DNA from: Saprospiraceae bacterium
GTDB lineage: Bacteria; Bacteroidota; Bacteroidia; Chitinophagales; Saprospiraceae
Assembly: GCA_026986005.1 (NCBI GenBank)
Contig: JALSPK010000082.1
Span: 1-41,916, forward strand
Direction: 5' to 3'
DNA: 41,916 bases
A program made the translations under genes and the position numbers. Below are positions 17,451-23,905 of the stretch, in pieces (the stretch's first letter is position 1; each line of letters begins with the position of its first letter). The notes below the pieces were generated by a model that made no database searches, was not told the DNA's origin, and saw only the letters and a program-made list of their open reading frames with translations.

Positions 17451-17467
17451 TGGGTCATTTGTTCTGA
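17451..17467 (+). repeat. 17-bp GGGTCAGTTGTTCTG motif, copy 3
   Basis: TGGGTCATTTGTTCTGA resembles the motif at 3271-3287 and the reverse complement of 2721-2737. It forms an inverted pair with 18165-18181, as copies 1 and 2 do, but with the arms facing the opposite way. Confidence 0.5.
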
Positions 17468-17500
17468 ATTTACGAAGCGAAGCGAAGCAAACGTAAGCCA

Positions 17501-17783
17501 GCTTTGAAGTCATGCTATCGCATGCTTTCAAGTCCTGGAAGGCGTTTCAAATTTATTTGCGACAGAAAAAACCAGCGGAACTTGCCGATACGTAAGTGCC
17601 GGGTAAAAGAGGTGATAAAACAAACAGAGAAAATGAAAGACAAAAGGATGATGAATAATGAATTAACTACATCGAATACAACTTAATGTTCCTTAATGTC
17701 TTAATGGTTTAAAATATCAAAAGACAAAAGGACAAAGACAAAAGGATTTAATGATGAATGATGAATTATGAATTAAAAAGCCG
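17501..17783 (+). repeat. Tandem hairpin unit 1 (283 bp)
   Basis: Opens with the 35-bp hairpin (17501-17535), then a GTTTCAAAT/ATTTGCGAC half-matching palindrome, then a second hairpin at 17576-17601 (CGGAACTTGC / GTAAGTGCCG, one mismatch and one G-T pair), then purine-rich DNA with 'gacaaaag' words. Nearly identical to unit 2 over its first 220 bp. Confidence 0.8.
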
Positions 17784-18084
17784 GCTTTGAAGTCACGCTA
17801 TCGCATGCTTTCAAGTCCTAAAAGGCGTTTCAAATTTATTTGAAACAAAAAAAACCAGCGGAACTTGCCGATACGTAAGTGCCGGGTAAAAGAGATGATA
17901 AAACAAACAGAGAAAATGAAAGACAAAATGATGATGAATAATGAATTAACTACATCGAATACAACTTAATGTTCCTTAATGTCTTAATGGTTTAAAATAT
18001 CAGAAGACAAAAGGAAAAAGACGAAAGATAAAAGTACAAAGATAATTGTGAATTATGAATAGTAAATGATGAATTAAAAATCCG
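17784..18084 (+). repeat. Tandem hairpin unit 2 (301 bp)
   Basis: Same order as unit 1. The first hairpin (17784-17818) has CACGC opposite GCATG, which breaks one pair. The second palindrome is perfect here (GTTTCAAAT TT ATTTGAAAC), and the third hairpin is at 17859-17884. The end of the unit diverges from unit 1 in its purine-rich part. Confidence 0.8.
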
Positions 18085-18119
18085 GCTTTGAAGTCACGCT
18101 ATCGCGTGCTTTCAAGTCC
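18085..18119 (+). repeat. Tandem hairpin unit 3 (hairpin only)
   Basis: Only the first hairpin is present. Both stem positions differ from unit 1: CACGC faces GCGTG, restoring the pair that is broken in unit 2. Confidence 0.8.
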
Positions 18120-18164
18120 TGCCTTGCACCATAAAAAAAATGATGCTTTAAAAGGTGTCGCAAA

Positions 18165-18211
18165 TTCAAAACAACTGCCCCATTGTAAATTAAGGTGACC
18201 TCAAAATCAAT
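18165..18211 (-). repeat. 47-bp repeat containing the GGGTCAGTTG-type motif, copy 4
   Basis: Its reverse complement aligns without gaps to 3243-3289 (38 of 47 identical by hand count). It contains the motif copy at 18165-18181. Confidence 0.65.
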
Positions 18212-18247
18212 ATGTTTTATTTTTTTGCTCTGCTACTCTCTGACTCC

Positions 18248-18283
18248 CCATTTCTCCGTTGCTATGCAAAATCGGGATAAAAT
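18248..18283 (+). repeat. 36-bp direct repeat, right copy
   Basis: 33 of 36 identical to 17367-17402, same orientation, on the far side of the tandem hairpin array. Confidence 0.65.
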
Positions 18284-18418
18284 ATTTCTTTTATCTCAGG
18301 CTTTGATAGCCTTTATACATTTTTTTATGATTCTCAGTTTGTTAATAGTCCTTTTTTGTTCAACAACACTCCATTTGATCCTTCCATCGTATTTTAGCTC
18401 AATTCTAATTGGATTGGC

Positions 18419-21400
18419 TTACATTGGTTTTATCATTTTTTCAATAAATTCAATTTCTTCTTTTGTTAAATTATATTTTTTGTAAAGTTGTTGGTCTATT
18501 TCTTCAATTGATTTATTCCAATCTATATCCGACTTTGCCGTAAAATCTTGTAAAGGAACAAATTTATATGTTTTTGATGTTGCGTCTTGACTTGCTTTAC
18601 CAATACTATGCTGAAATCTAGCAAATTTAGTTTTGAAATACTTACAAATATTTGATGCAGATAATTCATTTAATTCCAAATCAACACCAACAACAATGTA
18701 CGATTCAGTACAAATTGAATTGGGCTTTCCTATAATTGTATTAAGGTTGTCATCATTTAGTTCTGTTCCAATATTATTTGCTCTAGGAGTAAATACTTTG
18801 TATTTACTAATCCAATCTGTATTTTTTGTTATTTCATCCCTTTCAATATAGCCAATTTGATAACCTTTGCCATAACAAATAACAGGTTTCTTTAGTTTAT
18901 TTTTATTTGGTCTAAAGACTGTGATATTTTTAACAATATTTGCTTCATAACCAAAAGGCTTTCTTGATGAGATATAATTCTCGAAAGTCTTAACTTCTTT
19001 GTCTGATTTAATTTTATTTAAAATTTCAATTGCTAAACTGTGACGTATTAATATATCAGAATCTTTAGTTTTTAAATTTCTATAATAAATTTTTGGGGTT
19101 AAATTATCATTATATGTGTGTACTTTTGTGAAACTTTTTGTGTTATCATATTTGCTATTCCACAGCAAATAACAAATACCACCTCTTAGATTAATGTTTG
19201 GGAAAATCAAATCTGGCTTTAGAAAGTCGTGTAGTTCTGAGATATTTTTGTCGTTAAGCATTTGGTCTCTAAATGTGTCTAGTCCTTTACCTCCAGCATA
19301 CCATCTTGTTGGCATAATCATAGAAATAAAAGTAGGGTTAAGATTCTTTGCTATATTAACAAAATCTTGATAAATGGGTTTGGCACTTGCTCTAGCACCA
19401 CCGTCACTTTCTTGATATGGCGGATTACCAACTATTACATCAAATTTCATATTTTTATTGTTTAATTTTATTGTTTCATCTTTAATCAAATCGTGTTCTT
19501 TGATTAAATCGTAAGATGTGTATTTACGTTCTATGTTATCTAAGTTTAATTCTAGAAGTTTGTACACCTTTCTTGTAAATTCATAAGCTATTTTAGATGT
19601 AGGTATAGAATAAAAATTATTGGCTACATCTTTACCAAACTTCTTATAAACTGCATAAACAAACTCACCTTGTTTTGAGGCAATATCAAGTAGTAGAGAT
19701 GGTTTACTTATTGCCTTACTTGGTAGGGAATTAATTATTTTATCTGTAACAATTTCAGGGGTTACAATTTCAGAATCAGATAAGCGACTAAATTTTTTCA
19801 TAGCATTACTCGCTCTTTCAATAGTCGAAATAGTTGTGTCGTTTGCTAAAGAATTAATATTGTGAATTTTATAATCTAATTCGCTTAAAACAAATGGATT
19901 GATGTGTTTTTGAAATAATGAAAGTATATCAAGTTCAAGGTTTAAATTTGAAGCAATACGTTTATTATCAACAATACTTTTTATTTGGTTAATAATTTCT
20001 TGAAGTGATTTAACTTTAGAATCTGTTAAAAATGAAAAGAAAAGAATTCTTGCGTAATACATAGCAAATTTCCCTTTATAGTCAATCTTTTCTTCTTTTG
20101 TGTGTTTTTGTTTTGTGCCAACTTCATCTGTATCGTCATCATCATCAGAAACATCATCTACATCAATATCATTTCCTTCTCCTTTTGTAGGTTTTATTTC
20201 AAGTCCTTGTTTAGAACCTATTTTACTTTGTTTTTCTATTTCTGCTTTTATTGCTTCTATTTCTAATAAAGACATATCTATTGATATAGATGTAGCTTCA
20301 TCAATCACACTTCTTTCACTTGAATACTTTCTTACTGAATCAATAATATCTGATGGTTCTATTTGAACAATTTTATTGTTGTTTATTACTACAATTGGTG
20401 AAATTTCGAGTTCTCTTGAAATTCTTTCTTCCAAATTAGTATTACCATTGGCTTCTGTATTTACATTATATATTTGTGATTTTTGTTCCTGCATTTGGAA
20501 CATTCTATTAGGATTAAAATCAACTAATAAGGTTTGAGGTTTCATATTATATTTTACAATATCTCCATTTGGTTCTTTGTAAATTTTAATAAATTGACTT
20601 TGTAACCGAAAAATTGCTTGGTCATACTCTTGTGGTGATGCTGTATCTTTTAAATACAACATAGTGTCCCATTGTGGAACAGTACTACCAGTAAGCATTC
20701 TATTTACGGTTAATGTAATTGTCTTCTTACCTTCACTTTCATAGTTTGCTATTTTGGATTTTACCGACTGAGTATCTTTATATATTTTTTCATTTTCAAC
20801 TCCAGAAATATTAATTACTTCATACGAACTTAGATTTCTAAATTCATTACTTTTTATTAATTCTTCAAAAGCATCACAAGATGCACGATAAGGTAAAACA
20901 CACACAATATGACGGCACATTTTACCGTCTTTTAATTTATCATAATCTAAAAAACTTAATAAATTATCATCTTCTTGAGAGCCATCAATTACTTTTAATA
21001 AGTCTATTATTTCTTGTTCGTAGATAAATTTTTTGTGTAGGTTGTTAGTTTTATCTTTAAGTATTGATTTTGGCTTTAATAATTCAGAAAAAGCATAGGT
21101 AATTCCATTCTTTTTCAGTTCTTCCATTTTTCTTCTTGATGATTCATTGGGATTAAAGGCAAATCTTATCATTTGAGGAAAACCATAATAAGGATTATCC
21201 CATTCTTTAATTTCGTCTTTTGTTAAATTTTCTTCATTCCATTTTCTTTGGTCTTCTGCAATATTTGTGAACTGGTAAAATGCTATTATATCGTTTTTAG
21301 TAAATTCACTATTCATTAAAATACGATAAGGTGTTCCTGAAAGATGTATGCGAACTTTGGGTTTTAGAGTTTTAGTGGCTGTTTCTAATTCATCAATTGA

Positions 21401-22366
21401 ATTATCGTTTAGTTTTTGCTCACTTTTTAATTCTTTAGATTTAAAATCTTTTAAAACTTTACCATATTCTAGTGCTCTTGCACCAAAATGAGTTTCATCA
21501 ATAAGCAATAAGTCAATTTGATTTTCAAATACTTCCTTATGTTTTGTTTTTATATCATCTCCTTGTAAATCTTGTAGCGTTAGAAATAAAGCAATTTTTT
21601 CCTTTGCTTCAATTTTTTCTTTGATAACTGTATCGCTTTGTAAAAGTGAATTACTATCTAAAAAAGAAAAACCAACAAATTTGATATGACTTTCAACAGT
21701 CTTTTTCCACTCTCCTTTTACATCAGCTTTTGCAGAAACAATTAATACAATTTTAGCGTCCATCTCAACTGCACAACACATTGATGTAAAAGACTTACCA
21801 AAACGCATTACAGCATACATTAATAAGTTGCTTCTGCCTTTTTTTATAGCTTCTTTAAATCTGTCAATGGTTTCTTGTTGGTTTGGTCTTGGTTCATATT
21901 TTTCTTCTCTTTTGTATGTATGAATTATTGGAATATGACTGTCTTCAAATTTATAATATTGATATTTTGAATCATTATTATTGTGACAATATTTGATATC
22001 AATAATAGCATTAATTAAATCTTCTGCTGAAGTATCTTTAAAAAATTCATTTGAGTAATATGTAATTGAATCTAAAGAATCGCGTAACAAACGCGATTTG
22101 TTAATTTCATTTTCTAAGTATTTATGTACGGCAAAATCTCTAAAAAATGTTTTTTCATCTACTTTAGCAATTTCTTGAAATTTCTTTTCAAGATTTGGGA
22201 AATGTTTTCTCCATTCATTAAGTCTTGTTTCTACAGGTCTGTATGTGTCGCCTACTTTTAAATAATTTGGGATTGTTTTAGTCGTGAAAGCATAAATTTG
22301 CGGTTCAACTCTACCAATGATTATATTGTTAAGTAATTCTGTATTTATTAAATTATTTTCTGCCAT
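18419..22366 (-). CDS. Single-chain restriction-modification enzyme: GIY-YIG-like nuclease, SF2 helicase, adenine methyltransferase, target recognition
   Basis: 1315 residues in at least four parts. Residues 20-90 resemble the T5orf172/GIY-YIG fold: QIYAF (23-27), YLKVGD (35-40), and R43 and R48 as candidate catalytic arginines. Residues 155-600 are an SF2 helicase/translocase: RFGKSFTS (188-195, Walker A), DETH (290-293), HLSGTP (341-346), and QAIFRLQ (583-589, motif VI-like). An acidic linker lies at 733-748. Residues 860-1070 are a gamma-class N6-adenine methyltransferase: EIVTPEIV (866-873, motif X), a divergent motif I LLLDIASKQGEF (891-902), and NPPY (980-983). A C-terminal region at about 1130-1275 probably recognises DNA. 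It resembles type ISP enzymes in layout but has a different nuclease. It follows the M-like gene by 12 bp and the XRE gene, forming an operon. The base composition looks more AT-rich than the flanks by eye. Confidence 0.85.
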   Translation of the reverse strand: MAENNLINTELLNNIIIGRVEPQIYAFTTKTIPNYLKVGDTYRPVETRLNEWRKHFPNLEKKFQEIAKVDEKTFFRDFAVHKYLENEINKSRLLRDSLDSITYYSNEFFKDTSAEDLINAIIDIKYCHNNNDSKYQYYKFEDSHIPIIHTYKREEKYEPRPNQQETIDRFKEAIKKGRSNLLMYAVMRFGKSFTSMCCAVEMDAKIVLIVSAKADVKGEWKKTVESHIKFVGFSFLDSNSLLQSDTVIKEKIEAKEKIALFLTLQDLQGDDIKTKHKEVFENQIDLLLIDETHFGARALEYGKVLKDFKSKELKSEQKLNDNSIDELETATKTLKPKVRIHLSGTPYRILMNSEFTKNDIIAFYQFTNIAEDQRKWNEENLTKDEIKEWDNPYYGFPQMIRFAFNPNESSRRKMEELKKNGITYAFSELLKPKSILKDKTNNLHKKFIYEQEIIDLLKVIDGSQEDDNLLSFLDYDKLKDGKMCRHIVCVLPYRASCDAFEELIKSNEFRNLSSYEVINISGVENEKIYKDTQSVKSKIANYESEGKKTITLTVNRMLTGSTVPQWDTMLYLKDTASPQEYDQAIFRLQSQFIKIYKEPNGDIVKYNMKPQTLLVDFNPNRMFQMQEQKSQIYNVNTEANGNTNLEERISRELEISPIVVINNNKIVQIEPSDIIDSVRKYSSERSVIDEATSISIDMSLLEIEAIKAEIEKQSKIGSKQGLEIKPTKGEGNDIDVDDVSDDDDDTDEVGTKQKHTKEEKIDYKGKFAMYYARILFFSFLTDSKVKSLQEIINQIKSIVDNKRIASNLNLELDILSLFQKHINPFVLSELDYKIHNINSLANDTTISTIERASNAMKKFSRLSDSEIVTPEIVTDKIINSLPSKAISKPSLLLDIASKQGEFVYAVYKKFGKDVANNFYSIPTSKIAYEFTRKVYKLLELNLDNIERKYTSYDLIKEHDLIKDETIKLNNKNMKFDVIVGNPPYQESDGGARASAKPIYQDFVNIAKNLNPTFISMIMPTRWYAGGKGLDTFRDQMLNDKNISELHDFLKPDLIFPNINLRGGICYLLWNSKYDNTKSFTKVHTYNDNLTPKIYYRNLKTKDSDILIRHSLAIEILNKIKSDKEVKTFENYISSRKPFGYEANIVKNITVFRPNKNKLKKPVICYGKGYQIGYIERDEITKNTDWISKYKVFTPRANNIGTELNDDNLNTIIGKPNSICTESYIVVGVDLELNELSASNICKYFKTKFARFQHSIGKASQDATSKTYKFVPLQDFTAKSDIDWNKSIEEIDQQLYKKYNLTKEEIEFIEKMIKPM

Positions 22367-22378
22367 AAATCACTAAAA

Positions 22379-23374
22379 TTACTTTTTTACCAAGTCAATA
22401 AATCTAACATTTTGTCCTTTTTTACCTGAAACTTCATTTTTTATTGACCAATCTTTTATTATGCAATAAATTCCATTGTGTTTAAACATATCATTAGTAA
22501 GGCATCCTTTGCAAAAAGATTTTACTTTTTCTTCTTCCCCAAATAGATTAATTGTTTTTATTTCACTTTCTGTACAAGATAATGGAACTACACTTTTTAA
22601 ACCGTCCATTTGCCACACATTCCAAGAAATAATATTTGCAATGGTTTGAATTGATTTAAGAGAAGGCTCTTTTCTAAATTTGTATTTATAATTTTCTATA
22701 AATGTATATAGCATTGATTCCCTAGCAAGTAGTAAGCTATCTCCTTGCCATTCGTAAGCATAAGTGTTTTCATAAGCAATTTCTGCCCAACTTATCCATT
22801 CTTCTAAATTCTTAACATTTTCATTAATTATTCTTAATTTTCGGTCTAACAAACCTATTCTATCTTCAACTTCAATAAACTCCCCATTAGTTGCATCATA
22901 TCGACTGGTAATATATGGTGCTTCTCCACAAGCAATTTCAAGTCGTTTATCCCTAATGTAATCTTTCCAAGTTTTGTTGTTAGGAAATGTAATTTTTTCT
23001 TTAATTGTTTTCCATTTATTTCCTTTGATTTCTATATTGAAAATATTTTCTCGCTGGAACCAAGATTTGTCTATTAAATTGTTTTGGGCGTTACAAATCC
23101 AAGATGGTGTAAATACTTCTGCCATTTTTTTTACCCTTGACAGTTGTAATACAGAATCTTTTTGTACTCTTGTCATTATCACGTTTCCATTTGTACCAGT
23201 AATCAATTCAGGTTTAATTTCTTTTTTATTGATATAATTTTCTCCCAAATATTCATAATTACTAGTAGCCCAAATAATATTTCTTTGAGTAGTGTGGTCA
23301 TACAGAAGCATATCCAAAACTTCTGGATATGCTTCTAGTATTTCATTTTCTAATATGTCTATTTGAGTGTTCAA
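22379..23374 (-). CDS. Divergent methyltransferase-like 'restriction endonuclease subunit M'
   Basis: 331 residues. It belongs to a family usually annotated as restriction endonuclease subunit M. AEVFTPSWICN (85-95) looks like motif X of N6-adenine methyltransferases. RLEIACGEAPYITSRYD (144-160) looks like a collapsed motif I/IV, and YEWQGDSLLLARE (207-219) resembles the segment after motif IV. A normal NPPY or DPPY is absent, so catalytic activity on its own is doubtful. Four cysteines (267, 288, 291, 304) near the end might bind metal, which is an inference. It lies 20 bp after the XRE gene and 12 bp before the large restriction enzyme. A role as a specificity or methylation partner of that enzyme is the natural reading. 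Confidence 0.7.
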   Translation of the reverse strand: MNTQIDILENEILEAYPEVLDMLLYDHTTQRNIIWATSNYEYLGENYINKKEIKPELITGTNGNVIMTRVQKDSVLQLSRVKKMAEVFTPSWICNAQNNLIDKSWFQRENIFNIEIKGNKWKTIKEKITFPNNKTWKDYIRDKRLEIACGEAPYITSRYDATNGEFIEVEDRIGLLDRKLRIINENVKNLEEWISWAEIAYENTYAYEWQGDSLLLARESMLYTFIENYKYKFRKEPSLKSIQTIANIISWNVWQMDGLKSVVPLSCTESEIKTINLFGEEEKVKSFCKGCLTNDMFKHNGIYCIIKDWSIKNEVSGKKGQNVRFIDLVKK

Positions 23375-23394
23375 TTCAGTTCTTTAATTGGTAT

Positions 23395-23571
23395 TTATAA
23401 ATCGTTTATCTCAACATTCAGTATATTGGCTATTTTATACAAATCTTTTAAGCTTGGTTGTCTTCCGTTCTGAGCATAAGAGTTTACCATATTGTAACTT
23501 TTACCCAATTGTTCAGCAAGCCAAATGTGCTTTATTCCTTTTTTTTCTAAAACCTCTTTTATTCGGTTCAT
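23395..23571 (-). CDS. Small XRE-family helix-turn-helix regulator (C-protein-like)
   Basis: A 58-residue protein: MNRIKEVLEKKGIKHIWLAE followed by QLGKSYNMVNSYAQNGRQPS and a final helix ending EINDL. This is a compact Cro/C1-type domain. LAEQLGKSYNMVNSYAQNG forms the helix-turn-helix, and the QPSLKDLYKIANILNV segment is the typical closing part of XRE proteins. It is the first gene of the restriction-modification operon, 20 bp before the M-like gene. Controller proteins in this position delay or balance restriction-gene expression in many systems. Three TGAATG half-sites 56-89 bp upstream of its start could be its operator. The start ATG is preceded by an A-rich leader without a strong Shine-Dalgarno, as is usual in Bacteroidota. 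Confidence 0.85.
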   Translation of the reverse strand: MNRIKEVLEKKGIKHIWLAEQLGKSYNMVNSYAQNGRQPSLKDLYKIANILNVEINDL

Positions 23572-23626
23572 TTTTTTGAATTTTTTATTCAGGTGCTAAG
23601 TTAAAATATTTTTTAGATTATCTCAT

Positions 23627-23660
23627 TGAATGAGTATAAAAACATTCATTTCTTTGAATG
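23627..23660 (-). promoter_or_regulatory. Candidate operator: three TGAATG half-sites
   Basis: TGAATG (23627-23632), CATTCA (23643-23648) and TGAATG (23655-23660) give two overlapping inverted repeats with 10-bp and 6-bp spacers. This is the sort of multi-half-site operator bound by XRE controller proteins. It sits 56 bp upstream of the XRE start. Confidence 0.45.
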
Positions 23661-23734
23661 CTTTATTCCAATCTTTAAATGAAATACCTCTTTTCTAAAA
23701 TGAGCTCAACCTTGTTCTTGATGTCGTGATTTTC

Positions 23735-23770
23735 AATCAAAGATATGGGGAGTCTAATCCCCCTTTGATT
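23735..23770 (+). terminator. Strong hairpin followed by T-run (terminator-like)
   Basis: AATCAAAG pairs with CTTTGATT (8 bp) and, after a 4-nt bulge, GGGG pairs with CCCC around an 8-nt loop. TTTTT overlaps and follows the right arm on the plus strand. It sits between divergent genes, where no plus-strand transcript is expected to end, so it may be left from an earlier gene arrangement or may insulate the cassette. Confidence 0.55.
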
Positions 23771-23905
23771 TTTCTATTGGTACTTTTGGTAATTCCTTAA
23801 ATACGATTTTGTATGTAATTACAATTTGTTATTTTTTTTTAATGTCCAAAGTTTTTTTAAATTTATTCAGTTAAGTTCTTCGATTTAGACTGATTTCTTC
23901 TAATA

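Larger units (their letters stand above)
17193..18418. other. Non-coding repeat island 2 (about 1.2 kb)
   Basis: No supportable gene. From left to right it contains a promoter-like element, copy 4 of the 34-bp repeat, a 36-bp direct repeat (17367-17402 and 18248-18283), the GGGTCAGTTG-type motif in inverted pair (17451-17467, 18165-18181), and between these a tandem array of hairpin-bearing units of about 290 bp (17501-18119). It separates the polysaccharide/FNR block from the restriction-modification module and shares three repeat families with the island at 2673-3724 or its flanks. Confidence 0.75.
23572..23905. other. Divergent intergenic region between the XRE gene and oligopeptidase B
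   Basis: Holds the TGAATG half-sites (23627-23660), a strong G+C-rich hairpin (23735-23770), and T-rich DNA before the oligopeptidase start. No gene longer than about 30 codons is supported. Confidence 0.6.

Noticed and set aside
17504-17686. Open frame of 60 codons in the tandem array
   Set aside because: It starts inside the hairpin and runs through repeat DNA. It is not kept open in unit 2.
17501-18119. CRISPR array
   Set aside because: The units are about 290 bp and not short repeats with unique spacers of equal size, and no cas genes are present.
18296-18418. 40 codons open in frame after the stop of the large restriction enzyme
   Set aside because: The upstream ending (EFIEKMIKPM) looks like a natural C-terminus, and the extension shows no known domain, so readthrough is not supported.
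18195-18485. Plus-strand open frame of 96 codons
   Set aside because: It is hydrophobic by AT-richness alone and overlaps the 3' end of the restriction enzyme and a repeat.
23675-23773. Short minus-strand open frame ending ELILEKRYFI
   Set aside because: Only about 33 codons, no good start codon, overlaps the terminator-like hairpin. It may be a gene fossil but cannot be supported.
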